A DNA stretch of 64,000 nucleotides, from assembly GCA_041390625.1 (NCBI GenBank), contig JAWKPM010000002.1, positions 244,983 through 308,982 of the forward strand, given 5' to 3'. The position numbers and the translations under genes were made by a program. Of the stretch, positions 26,808 through 34,804 are shown piece by piece (the stretch's first letter is position 1; each line of letters begins with the position of its first letter). Source of the stretch: RBC038 sp041390625 (GTDB taxonomy: Bacteria > Chloroflexota > Dehalococcoidia > UBA2979). The notes below the pieces were generated by a model. That model saw nothing but the letters and a program-made list of their open reading frames with translations. It did no database searches and was not told where the DNA came from.

Positions 26808-28390
26808 GAGACCGGCGCCTCCTTCGCGTCGTCGCCGGGGTCGTCGGTCGGGTCGCCGGGTCCGCTCGGGCCGTTCATGGCCTCGTGGTGGTCGGCGCAG
26901 CGCGCGACGACTTCCTCGATGCCGTAGGCGTCGGTGTCGATGACGAGCGCGTCGGGGGCAGCCTGCTCGCGACGGATGGCCCGGTGCCCGGTCGCATCGA
27001 GCTCGTCGCGGCGACGGGTCTCGGACAGGACGCGCTCGAAGTTGGTGTCGCGACCGGAGTCGAGCTCCTCGCCGAGGCGGCGTCGGGCGCGGATCTCGGG
27101 CGAGGCCTCGAGGAAGATCTTGGTGCGGGCCTCGGTGAGGACGCGCGTGCCGATGTCGCGGCCGACCATGACGAGGGGCTCGCGGGCGGCGAAGGCACGC
27201 TGGCGGCGGACGAGCTCGTCACGCACCTCGGGGATGCGCGAGACGAGCGAGACGTTCGACTCGATCTCGGGTGTGCGGAGCGCCTTCGAGACGTCCTCGC
27301 CCTCGAGACTTACGAGCGGCTTCGTGGGGGCGGGCCAGGAGACATCGAGGTCGACGGAGCGCACGAGGTCGATGACGGCCTCGACGTCGTTCGGGTCGAT
27401 GCCGTGGTTCAACACGGCGAGGGTGCAGGCGCGGTACATCAGGCCGGTGTCGAAGAAGCCGAAGCCGAGGCGGTCGGCGAGGGCGCGCCCAACGACGCTC
27501 TTCCCGGAGGCGGTTGCGCCATCAATGGTGACGCAGCGCTCGATCACGTCGGACGCGGCGGGGGCGTCGGTCATCGTTCGTGCCTCGTCCGTACCTGCGG
27601 GGATCGATGGTAGGAGCGGCTCCGCGGCAGCGTCCACCTCGGGGCTCGGAGCGCCCTCGATGCCCACGAGCTCGTAGAGGCGGGCGGCTTCGGAGGGCGA
27701 GAGCGGGCGAACGGCGCCGGGGGAGAGCGACCCGAGCTCGAGCGGGCCGAAGCGGACGCGGACGAGGCGCTGCACGGGGTGGCCGACGGCGCGCAGCATC
27801 CGCTTCACCTGACGCTTGCGGCCCTCGTGGAGGGTGAGCGTCACGACGTGACGACCGTTGCGCTCGCGGGCGGAGGCGCGGGCTGGCGCGGTGCGACCGT
27901 CATCGAGGTCCACGCCATCGCGGAGCCGGGCCAGCGCCGCCTTCGACGGGGCGCGCTCGACCCAGGCCTCGTAGGTCCTCGGGACGTGGTGTCGGGGGTG
28001 GGCGAGTCGGTGAGCGAGCTCACCGTCGGTGGTCAGGAGCAGCAGGCCCTCGCTGTCGCGGTCGAGGCGGCCGATGTAGGTGAGGCCGGGCGGCAGGTCG
28101 CGCATCGCGCGGCGCAGCACATCGAAGACCGTGCGACGGCCGCGCTCGTCGCTCGCGGTGACGAGGACGCCGGCCGGCTTGTTCAGCACGAACGTCTGCG
28201 GTCCGCCGCCCGAGATGAGGGGCTTGCCATCCACCTCGATGCGCTGGGTGGCGGGGTCGGCGCGCTGTCCGAGGTGGGCCGTCGCGCCATCGACGGTGAC
28301 GCGGCCCTCGGTGATCAGCGCCTCGGCGGCGCGGCGGCTGGCGACGCCGGCGCGCGCGAGGAGCTTCTGGAGTCGTTCGGGGTCAGGCAT
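26804..28390 (-). CDS. Fused pseudouridine synthase (RluB/RsuA family) - cytidylate kinase
   Basis: 528 residues in one uninterrupted frame. Residues 1-60 form an S4 RNA-binding domain; about 62-235 form an RsuA/RluB-type pseudouridine synthase with catalytic Asp110 in GRLDRDSEGLLLL. A Pro/Ala-rich linker (about 240-280) leads to a complete cytidylate kinase with P-loop IDGATASGKS, FFDTGLMYRA and VMVGRDIGT. An internal ATG at 27574 (residue 273, MTDAPAAS) could allow a free kinase to be made. The two genes are neighbours in many bacteria, so fusion is plausible. A sequencing error removing a stop is the alternative, but the linker keeps the frame without disturbance. Confidence 0.88.
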   Translation of the reverse strand: MPDPERLQKLLARAGVASRRAAEALITEGRVTVDGATAHLGQRADPATQRIEVDGKPLISGGGPQTFVLNKPAGVLVTASDERGRRTVFDVLRRAMRDLPPGLTYIGRLDRDSEGLLLLTTDGELAHRLAHPRHHVPRTYEAWVERAPSKAALARLRDGVDLDDGRTAPARASARERNGRHVVTLTLHEGRKRQVKRMLRAVGHPVQRLVRVRFGPLELGSLSPGAVRPLSPSEAARLYELVGIEGAPSPEVDAAAEPLLPSIPAGTDEARTMTDAPAASDVIERCVTIDGATASGKSVVGRALADRLGFGFFDTGLMYRACTLAVLNHGIDPNDVEAVIDLVRSVDLDVSWPAPTKPLVSLEGEDVSKALRTPEIESNVSLVSRIPEVRDELVRRQRAFAAREPLVMVGRDIGTRVLTEARTKIFLEASPEIRARRRLGEELDSGRDTNFERVLSETRRRDELDATGHRAIRREQAAPDALVIDTDAYGIEEVVARCADHHEAMNGPSGPGDPTDDPGDDAKEAPVS

Positions 28391-28420
28391 CGAGCGTCCT
28401 CGAGCCGCGGGCGTGTCGGA

Positions 28421-28753
28421 TCAGGAGGCGCTCCTGCGGCGCTCGATGATGGTGACGTTCGTGACCACGAGGCGGCTGAGGCCCTGGAAGGCCTCGGGCG
28501 GGAGTTGCACGACCTCGACGGGTGGCTGGGACGTCGATGGCACGCTCGGCGCCTCGGAGCGCTGCATCGCCGCGCGGGCGAGCTGGACGCCGTGGTTCGC
28601 GATGATGCCTGCGGTCAGGGCGCCGGCGCCGGCGAGGGGTGTGAGCCACGGGGAGCGCCGAATCGCCTCGATGAGGGCGCGGCTGCGTGGGATAGGTCGA
28701 TGCGGCACGAGGGCGCGCGAAGCTGGGATCGGGGCGGCGGTCTCGAGGGTCAT
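28421..28753 (-). CDS. Small hypothetical membrane protein
   Basis: 110 residues from ATG 28753 (MTLETAAPIPASRAL). A basic N-terminal half (RALVPHRPIPRSRALIEAIRR) precedes a weak hydrophobic helix (SPWLTPLAGAGALTAGIIAN). A C-terminal strand pattern RLVVTNVTIIERRR follows. No family is recognised. It lies between the rluB-cmk and purN-like genes on the same strand. The start is uncertain because there is no clear SD or -10 box. Confidence 0.5.
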   Translation of the reverse strand: MTLETAAPIPASRALVPHRPIPRSRALIEAIRRSPWLTPLAGAGALTAGIIANHGVQLARAAMQRSEAPSVPSTSQPPVEVVQLPPEAFQGLSRLVVTNVTIIERRRSAS

Positions 28754-28844
28754 GCCGGGTCGGCTCCGGTGATCTGGTCGGCTGGGGGCCGCACAGCGTA
28801 GCGCGCGGGGCAAGGGGTGGCGAACCGAACTGGATGGGCGGGCG

Positions 28845-29669
28845 TCAGGCGGATTCGATGGCGGCACGCACCTCGTGGGTCAGGTCCACGGCCTCGGCGT
28901 CGCGGCCGTTGGCATCGAGCACACGCCCCCCCTCGGCGCGGAGGCGGCCGCTCGCGAAGGCCTCGAGGGCGGCGACGAGCAGCGGCGACTCGTAGGCCAT
29001 GCCGCGCTGGCGGATGGCGGCGAACAGGGCGCTGTCCTCGATCGTGGCGTCGTCGAGGGTCTCGAGCGGAGCCGTGGCCTCGATGTCGCGCCAGAGCGGG
29101 GCGAGCGCCTCGTCGTCGAGGGGGTAGCGGCAGTAAGCGACGACGGGACCGGCATCGACCTCGGCGATGGCGAGGTGCAGCATCACGCCGCTCTCCGAGG
29201 TGCGGGTGCGGATGAGGTGGCGAATGACCTCGCGCCAGGTGCCGGCTGGGCCGGTGGGGAGCGCGGGGTGGAGGTTCAGGATGGCATGCTGCGCGACGAA
29301 CTCGCGCTCGAAGATGAGCATGTAGCCGGCGAGCACGCCGACCTCGAAGGGGTGCTGGTCGAGCTGAGCCTCGACCTCGCGGTCGTACTCGATGCGCCAG
29401 GGCGGCAGCGGCTCGCCCGGCCTCGAGCGGGCGCCGCCGACGGCGTGGCGGTAGCCGACGGAGGACTTCGCGAGGAGGGTGTCACCACGTGCCTCGACGA
29501 GGTCGAAGAACCCGTCGGTGACGGAGTCCTCGCCGCGCTCGCGGTTGCAGAAGACGAAGGCGAAGCGCGCGTCGAGGCGACCGTCATCGATGGCGTTCGC
29601 GACGGCCTCGAACATGCCGCGTGAGCCCGGGCCTCGAGCGGTCGTGAACCAGCCGATCTGGAGGGTCAC
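28845..29669 (-). CDS. Formyltransferase-fold protein, PurN-like
   Basis: 274 residues. The fold start LQIGWFTTARGPGSRGMFEAV resembles the PurN start (VLxSGxGSN), and VLAGYMLIFEREFVAQHAILNLHPALP is the formyl-transferase core with the N-x-H pair (NLHPALP). The catalytic Asp segment may be SESGVMLHLAIAEVDAGPVV, where PurN has GxTxHxVxxxxDxGPI. It is longer than PurN (about 210) with an extra C-terminal helical part. It could be a glycinamide ribonucleotide formyltransferase or a relative with another substrate. The start is GTG at 29669. Confidence 0.7.
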   Translation of the reverse strand: MTLQIGWFTTARGPGSRGMFEAVANAIDDGRLDARFAFVFCNRERGEDSVTDGFFDLVEARGDTLLAKSSVGYRHAVGGARSRPGEPLPPWRIEYDREVEAQLDQHPFEVGVLAGYMLIFEREFVAQHAILNLHPALPTGPAGTWREVIRHLIRTRTSESGVMLHLAIAEVDAGPVVAYCRYPLDDEALAPLWRDIEATAPLETLDDATIEDSALFAAIRQRGMAYESPLLVAALEAFASGRLRAEGGRVLDANGRDAEAVDLTHEVRAAIESA

Positions 29670-29685
29670 GGGTGGCTCGTCGGGG

Positions 29686-29916
29686 TCATCGAGGGTCTGC
29701 GGGGCCGGCCGAGACGTCGAAGGCCTGGCGCAGCGTCTCGATGCGCTGTTGCGCCGTCGCGAGGAGCTCCTGGCAGCGGCGGGCGAGCGTCACGCCCTCC
29801 TCGTAGAGGGTGAGCGAATCATCGAGGCTGAGGTCGCCGGCCTCGAGGCGGGCGGTCACGGCCTGCAGCCGGTCGTACAGGGCCTCGAACGAGTCGGGAG
29901 ACGGTTCGGCGGTCAT
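29686..29916 (-). CDS. xseB: Exodeoxyribonuclease VII small subunit
   Basis: 76 residues with the typical pattern SFEALYDRLQAVTARLEAGDLSLDDSLTLYEEGVTL. It forms the multi-copy coiled-coil subunit of exonuclease VII, which degrades single-stranded DNA. Its ATG overlaps the xseA stop (ATGA, 29913-29916). Confidence 0.93.
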   Translation of the reverse strand: MTAEPSPDSFEALYDRLQAVTARLEAGDLSLDDSLTLYEEGVTLARRCQELLATAQQRIETLRQAFDVSAGPADPR

Positions 29917-31232
29917 GCCTCGGGGGCTCCTTCGTCGATGGTCGCATCGCGCGTGCCGTCGGCGAAGCGGAGGCGGACGCGGTCGCCGGGGGCGAGGCTC
30001 GCCGCGGACGTGGCCATGCCGCCCTCGGGACGCTCAACGATGGCGTAGCCGCGGTCGAGGGTGGCGAGCGGCGAAAGCGCGGTCAGCCGCTCGGAGAGCA
30101 TCAGGGTGCGCTCGGCGTGGCGGGCGAGGGTCGCATCGAGCGCCCTCGATGAGCGTGTGGCCATCGATGCCACGCCGTCGCGGAGTCGCGGCACGTCGGG
30201 CGCGCGGCGGTCGAGGCGCGTGTGGAGGCGGTCGACGGCCTCGGACTGATGGCCGAGGCGGCGGGTGAAGCTCACGGTGGTGCGCGCCTCGCGGGCATCG
30301 ATGTCGCGTGCGACCTCGACGCGGTCGGGGCCGACGAGCTCGGCGGCAGCGGAAGGCGTGGGGGCACGAACGTCGGCGGCGAGGTCAGCGAGGGTGGTGT
30401 CGGTCTCGTGACCCACGGCGGAGACGATGGGCGTGCGGGCGGCGTGGATCGCGCGCACGACCGGCTCCTCGTTGAAGGCCCAGAGCTCCTCCTGTGAGCC
30501 GCCACCGCGCGCCACGATGATCACGTCCGGCGCGTGGTCCCGGTCGAGGCGTCGAATCGCATCGGCGACCATTGGTGCGGCCTCGGGACCCTGCACGACG
30601 GCGGGCTGGACGAGGAGCGACGCGAGCGGCCAGCGCCGCGCGAGCACGGTCTGGATGTCGTGTAGCACGGAGCCGGTCGGCGATGTCACCACACCGACGC
30701 GCAGCGGGAAGCGCGGGAGGGGGCGCTTGCGGCTCGGGTCGAAGAGGCCTTCCTCCTCGAAGCGGGCGCGTCGACGCTCGAACTCCGCCTGCAGGGGGCC
30801 GATTCCCTCGGGACGGACGAACTCGACGATGAGGGAGAGGTCGCCGCGCTGCTCGTAGAGCGAGAGGGAGCCGAAGACGAGGTAGGCGGCGCCGGGCTCG
30901 AGGCGGTCGCGCTGGCCGGCGTTCTTGTTGCGGAAGAAGGCGCAGCGGAGGGCGCCTCGAGCGTCCTTCAGGGTGAAATAGATGTGCCCCGAGGACGCCA
31001 CGTTGAGGTTCGAGATCTCGCCGGAGATCCACACGCCGGAGAGGTGACGGTCGTGTTCGAGGAGCTCGCGGAGGTAGCGCGTGACCTCGGAGACCGGGTA
31101 GACGGCACCGAGGCCCGTGAGGTCGCTGGAGGCGGCGTCGCCCGATGCGGCCTCGATGGGCGCCTCGCCGGCAGCCTGCGGGCGGGACTCGAGGCCGGGG
31201 CGGATCGGCGTCGGACGGTCGGAGGCGGCCAT
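29913..31232 (-). CDS. xseA: Exodeoxyribonuclease VII large subunit
   Basis: 439 residues. The N-terminal OB fold (VTRYLRELLEHDRHLSGVWISGEISN, SSGHIYFTLKDARGALRC) binds single-stranded DNA. The catalytic region has RVGVVTSPTGSVLHDI and DVIIVARGGGSQEELWAFN with VSAVGHETDTTLADLAADVRAPTP. The C-terminal helical part ends in a duplicated barrel strand (LDRGYAIVE). It is coupled to xseB and follows efp by two bases. Confidence 0.95.
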   Translation of the reverse strand: MAASDRPTPIRPGLESRPQAAGEAPIEAASGDAASSDLTGLGAVYPVSEVTRYLRELLEHDRHLSGVWISGEISNLNVASSGHIYFTLKDARGALRCAFFRNKNAGQRDRLEPGAAYLVFGSLSLYEQRGDLSLIVEFVRPEGIGPLQAEFERRRARFEEEGLFDPSRKRPLPRFPLRVGVVTSPTGSVLHDIQTVLARRWPLASLLVQPAVVQGPEAAPMVADAIRRLDRDHAPDVIIVARGGGSQEELWAFNEEPVVRAIHAARTPIVSAVGHETDTTLADLAADVRAPTPSAAAELVGPDRVEVARDIDAREARTTVSFTRRLGHQSEAVDRLHTRLDRRAPDVPRLRDGVASMATRSSRALDATLARHAERTLMLSERLTALSPLATLDRGYAIVERPEGGMATSAASLAPGDRVRLRFADGTRDATIDEGAPEA

Positions 31233-31234
31233 CG

Positions 31235-31798
31235 CTAGCCGGTCGAGACTCGCTCGATGTAGTTGCCGCTGCCGGTGCCGACCTTGATGACGTCGCCGGG
31301 GTTGATGAAGAGCGGCACCTGCACGACGAGGCCGGTCTCCATGGTCGCGGGCTTCGAGGCGCCGGACTGGGTGTCGCCCTTGATGCCGGGATCGGAGGCC
31401 ACGATCGTCAACTCGACGGCGGGCGGGATCTCGACGCCGAGGGCCTCGTCGCCGTAGGTGATGACCTGCACGTTGGAGCCCTCCTTGATGTAGGGGAGGG
31501 AGTCCGCGATAAGCGACTCATTGATCGAGATCTGGTCGAAGGTCTCGTTGTTCATGAAGGTGTGGATGCCGTCCTGACCGTAGAGGTACTGCATCTCTCG
31601 GCGCTCGACGCGCGCGGCGGTGACGCGGTCCCCGGCGTTGAAGGTGCGCTCGGTGATGTGCCCGCCTCGGAGGTCGCGCAGCTTGACGCGGTAGACGGCG
31701 GACTTCTTCGTCTTGACGTGCTGGACTTCCTCGAGGCGGTAGAGGTTGCCATCGAGCTCGATGGAGACGCCTCGCTTCATGTCGCTGGTGCTGATCAC
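31235..31798 (-). CDS. efp: Translation elongation factor P with unusual tip loop
   Basis: 187 residues; relieves ribosome stalling at polyproline. The start is GTG 31798, giving ISTSDMKRG, the usual EF-P opening; it overlaps the pepP stop by GTGA. The three-domain architecture and the C-terminal signature YIERVS are present. Odd: the tip of domain I reads HVKTKKSAVYRVK, one residue shorter than the common VKPGKGxAF form. The usual Pro-Gly is absent, leaving Lys31 or Lys32 as the candidate modified lysine. No EpmA/EpmB or rhamnosylation gene is nearby. Confidence 0.94.
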   Translation of the reverse strand: MISTSDMKRGVSIELDGNLYRLEEVQHVKTKKSAVYRVKLRDLRGGHITERTFNAGDRVTAARVERREMQYLYGQDGIHTFMNNETFDQISINESLIADSLPYIKEGSNVQVITYGDEALGVEIPPAVELTIVASDPGIKGDTQSGASKPATMETGLVVQVPLFINPGDVIKVGTGSGNYIERVSTG

Positions 31799-32895
31799 AG
31801 GGTGGCTCCTACTTCCAGGTCGAGCTTGCGTGCCGTCGAGAGCACGCGGAGGCGACCGTTCTCCATCACGCACTGGTCCTCGATGCGGACGCCGCCCCAG
31901 CCGGGCAGGTAGATGCCGGGCTCGACGGTGACGACGTGTCCGTCCTCGATGGTGCCGGTGTAGGTGGGCGAGAGTCGTGGGTCCTCGTGGATGTCGAGGC
32001 CGACGCCGTGGCCGAGGCCGTGCCCGAAGGCGTCGCCGTAGCCGGCGCGCCGAATGACCTCGTGGGCGATCTCGTGGCCCTGCTGGCCGGTCATGCCGGC
32101 CTCGATGCGCTCTTCGGCCATGGTCTGGGCGGTGAGCACGACGTCGTAGATCTCGGCGAACTTCGCGTCGGGGGTGCCGAGGAAGACCGTCCTCGTGAGG
32201 TCCGAGCAGTACCCATCGACGATGACGCCCATGTCGATGACGACGCCCTGATTAGCCTCGAGGGGCTCATTGCGCGGGCGGGCGTGCGGGAGGGCACCCC
32301 ACGGGCCGCCGGCGATGATGGTGTCGAACGAGAGGGCGTCGGCACCGTGCTCGATGGCGTAGCGCTGGATCTCCCAGGCGAGCGCCTGCTCGGTCATGCC
32401 GGGCTCGATGATCGAGAGGGCGTGCTCGCAAGCGGCGTCGCCGAGGAGGACCGCCCTCGTGAGGGCGTCCAGCTCGTCGGGCTCCTTCACCATGCGCAGC
32501 GCCTCGAGAGCCTTGGGGGCGGGGACGACCTCGGGCCTCGACGGGGGCGACAGCGTCGCGAGGAACGCCGTCCACTCGTCGTAGTCGGCGACTGTCATGC
32601 CGGCGGGCTCGAAGCCAACGCGGCCGCCACCAAGGCCCTCGAGCAGCTCCTCGGCCCAGTTCGACAGTGGTCCCTTCGCGCGTACGAGGTCGAAGTCGGG
32701 TGCCTGCAGGCCGGCCTGCTCCCAGTAGCGGGAGTCGGTGGCGATGCGGGCGGCGTCGCGGCCCACGAGCAGCACGCCCCAGGAGCCGGTGAAGCCCGAG
32801 GCCCAGCGGCGGTTCGAGGGGGTGGTGACGATGAGCGCGTCGACGCGCAACTCCTCGAGGCGCGCGCGGATGCGATCGAGTCGGGCCGCCGTCAT
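31795..32895 (-). CDS. pepP: M24 family Xaa-Pro peptidase
   Basis: 366 residues. The N-terminal creatinase-like domain (about 1-130) is followed by the pita-bread catalytic domain. Metal ligands appear in VVIDMGVIVDGYCSDLTRT (two Asp), GHGLGHGVGLDIHE (His), VTVEPGIY (Glu) and VRIEDQCV (Glu). It removes residues next to proline. The order aroQ-pepP-efp matches the conserved yqhS-yqhT-efp cluster of Bacillus. It starts three bases after the aroQ stop and overlaps efp. Confidence 0.92.
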   Translation of the reverse strand: MTAARLDRIRARLEELRVDALIVTTPSNRRWASGFTGSWGVLLVGRDAARIATDSRYWEQAGLQAPDFDLVRAKGPLSNWAEELLEGLGGGRVGFEPAGMTVADYDEWTAFLATLSPPSRPEVVPAPKALEALRMVKEPDELDALTRAVLLGDAACEHALSIIEPGMTEQALAWEIQRYAIEHGADALSFDTIIAGGPWGALPHARPRNEPLEANQGVVIDMGVIVDGYCSDLTRTVFLGTPDAKFAEIYDVVLTAQTMAEERIEAGMTGQQGHEIAHEVIRRAGYGDAFGHGLGHGVGLDIHEDPRLSPTYTGTIEDGHVVTVEPGIYLPGWGGVRIEDQCVMENGRLRVLSTARKLDLEVGATL

Positions 32896-32898
32896 CGG

Positions 32899-33351
32899 CT
32901 AGTCCTCCGGCTCGTCGTCCTCGGCGAGGAGGTCGATCAGCATGTCGAGGGCGGCGAGGTAGCCGCGGTATCCGAAGCCGGTGATCATGCCCCAGGCCTC
33001 GGGGGAGATGAACGAGTGCTGGCGGAACTCCTCGCGCGCGAAGATGTTCGAGAGGTGGACCTCCACCGTGGGGATGGCAGTGGCGGCGATGGCATCGGCG
33101 ATCGCCACCGAGGTGTGGGTGAACGCGCCTCCGTTGAGGATGAGGCCGTCCCAGTCTCGATGGTCCTGAATGGCATCGATGAGGACGCCTTCGTGGTTCG
33201 ACTGGAGGAACTCGAGATCGACGTCGTCGTACTCGTCGGCGCGGTTGCGCATCAGGGCCTCGATGTCGTCGAGGGTCTCGAGGCCGTAGATGTCCGGCTC
33301 GCGGTGGCCGAGCAGGTTCAGGTTCGGACCGTTGAGGACGAGGATGCGCAT
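32899..33351 (-). CDS. aroQ: 3-dehydroquinate dehydratase, type II
   Basis: 150 residues; third step of the shikimate pathway. It begins MRILVLNGPNLNLLGHREP (with the catalytic Tyr in PDIYG), continues QSNHEGVLIDAI and LILNGGAFTHTSVAIADAI, and ends with VEVHLSNIFAREEFRQHS. The other pathway genes aroE, aroC and aroKB are at 47.7-52.2 kb. A TACACT at 33401-33406 gives a probable 43-nt leader. Confidence 0.95.
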   Translation of the reverse strand: MRILVLNGPNLNLLGHREPDIYGLETLDDIEALMRNRADEYDDVDLEFLQSNHEGVLIDAIQDHRDWDGLILNGGAFTHTSVAIADAIAATAIPTVEVHLSNIFAREEFRQHSFISPEAWGMITGFGYRGYLAALDMLIDLLAEDDEPED

Positions 33352-33400
33352 GATCGCCGTTCGCCGCAGAGCGCGCGCCCGATTGCCGCGCCGTCCGGCG

Positions 33401-33406
33401 AGTGTA
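33401..33406 (-). promoter_or_regulatory. Probable -10 box of the aroQ-pepP-efp-xse operon
   Basis: Minus-strand TACACT directly after the xer stop codon. The transcript would start near 33394 and read aroQ, pepP, efp, xseA and xseB, which are spaced by 16 bases or less or overlap. Confidence 0.4.
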
Positions 33407-34468
33407 CTAGGTGGTCGCCTTGGAGTCGGCCTGGTGGGTGGGCCTGCGGCCGGCCTCGATACGGCGGGCGCGCTGGAGCGCCCTCGAGACGATGGCGTCG
33501 CGCCTCGAGGGGCTGACGGCGGTGTAGATCTGCGTCGTGTCGATGGAGGAGTGGCCGAGGAGGTGCTGCACGACGCGTAGGTCCGCTCCTTCCTCGACGA
33601 GGTGGGTGGCGAAGGAGTGGCGCAGCAGGTGGGGGTGGACGGGCTGGCGCACGCCGGCCTCGATGCCCGCCTTGCGCACGATGGTCTGGATCGAGCGCGC
33701 GCTCAGGCGGCCGCCGGAGCGGTTGAGGAAGAGCGCCGGCTCGGCGCCGGCGGCGAGGCGTGGGCGACCGACCTCGATGTACTCGATGAGGGCGGCGCGG
33801 GCGGGCTCGCCGAAGAGCGCAACGCGCATCTTCTCGCCTTTGCCGAGCACGGTGAGCTGGCGGTTCGTGAGGTCGAGGTCCCGGGTATCGATGGCGGCGG
33901 CCTCGGAGACGCGCAGGCCGGCCGCGTAGAGCAGCTCGAGCAGCGCGCGGTTGCGGAGCGTCGTGGGGTCGGGCTCGCGTTCCTCGGTGTCGGCACCGGC
34001 CTCGGAGGCGGGTGCGGCCTCGGAGGGCTCGCGGGGGGCGAGCAGCCTCGAGGTGTCGTCGGCGGTGAGGAAATGCGGCAAGCGCTTCGCTGACTTCGGG
34101 TAGCGCAGGCGGAGGATGGAATCGCCGGGCCTCGGCGGCGGCAGACGGCCCTCGCGGTCGAGCCAGCCGTAGAAGCCTCGAACGATCGTTGCGTAGCGCT
34201 TCACGGAGGCGTCGGCCGTGCCCATGTTGCGGAGGCCGGCGAGGAACGAGCGTGCGTCGTCGCGACCGGCCTCGTCGAACGGGGTGTCGCGCGATGTGAG
34301 GAAGCGCAGGAACGCCTCGATGTCGTGGCGGTAGTTGCGGATGGTGTGGGCCGAGCGGCGCTTCACGCCTTCGAGGTCGTGCAGGTAGGCCTCGAGGGCC
34401 TCGATGGCGGGTGCGGGGATGGCGACGGGCTCGGCGGGCGTGTCGGTTCGACGCGAAGCGCGCGGCAT
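33407..34468 (-). CDS. Tyrosine recombinase, XerC/XerD type
   Basis: 353 residues from ATG 34468. An N-terminal SAM-like DNA-binding domain (about 25-115: LEAYLHDLEGVKRRSAHTIRNYRHDIEAFLRFL) is followed by the catalytic domain. The catalytic set is visible: Arg in LYAAGLRVSEA, Lys in VLGKGEKMR, HLLRHSFATHL (His and Arg), LLGHSSIDTTQIY (His and nucleophile Tyr). A 35-residue insert rich in Ala and Glu lies just before the catalytic Arg segment. It probably resolves chromosome dimers, but no second Xer or dif site is in the window, so an integrase role is not excluded. Confidence 0.87.
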   Translation of the reverse strand: MPRASRRTDTPAEPVAIPAPAIEALEAYLHDLEGVKRRSAHTIRNYRHDIEAFLRFLTSRDTPFDEAGRDDARSFLAGLRNMGTADASVKRYATIVRGFYGWLDREGRLPPPRPGDSILRLRYPKSAKRLPHFLTADDTSRLLAPREPSEAAPASEAGADTEEREPDPTTLRNRALLELLYAAGLRVSEAAAIDTRDLDLTNRQLTVLGKGEKMRVALFGEPARAALIEYIEVGRPRLAAGAEPALFLNRSGGRLSARSIQTIVRKAGIEAGVRQPVHPHLLRHSFATHLVEEGADLRVVQHLLGHSSIDTTQIYTAVSPSRRDAIVSRALQRARRIEAGRRPTHQADSKATT

Positions 34469-34804
34469 GGGGAGACCTCGAAACCCGCCACCTCGGAGGG
34501 TAGCAGGCGTCCCGCTGCCGGAGCTTGGACGGCCCTTCGGGCCGGCGAGCCCGCCCACCCACCCCTTCTCAAGCGAGGGGCGAAGCCCCTCGCGCTCCCC
34601 GCGGAAGCCGCGCTGACCACATCGTGACGAACGGCCGACCTCGGCCGCGACCGGGCACGCGCGGACTTGCGGTCCCTACGACCTCGGGGCTGCGAGCGCC
34701 ACCGGGGGTCGACGTCGTCGGCGCCTGGACAGCCAGCGGCGCCAACTCGCGCAACGGGCCTCCGCCCGCTCGGGGACGACCTGGGGGGTCGACGGGCGTC
34801 GGGG
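34469..34804 (-). other. Gene-free spacer between topA and xer
   Basis: 336 bases without a supportable gene. It holds the xer upstream region (a minus-strand TACCCT about 25 bases before the ATG could be a -10 box), one copy of the multi-hairpin repeat at about 34530-34612, and about 190 bases of GC-rich sequence with no recognisable feature. Confidence 0.6.
34530..34612 (+). repeat. Three-hairpin dispersed repeat, copy 1 (variant)
   Basis: Hairpin CGGCCC-TTC-GGGCCG (34530-34544), then a C-rich linker CCCGCCCACCCACCCCTTCT, hairpin GCGAGGGGC-GAA-GCCCCTCGC (34573-34593) and a third, CGCGG-AAG-CCGCG (34600-34612). It shares the linker and order of stems with copies 2-6 but has different arm sequences and lacks the first CCGAGGC hairpin. 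Confidence 0.6.

Noticed and set aside
33407..34468. Integrase of an integrated element
   Set aside because: The genes on both sides are core, no direct-repeat att sites are visible, and the protein fits XerC/D length and motifs.
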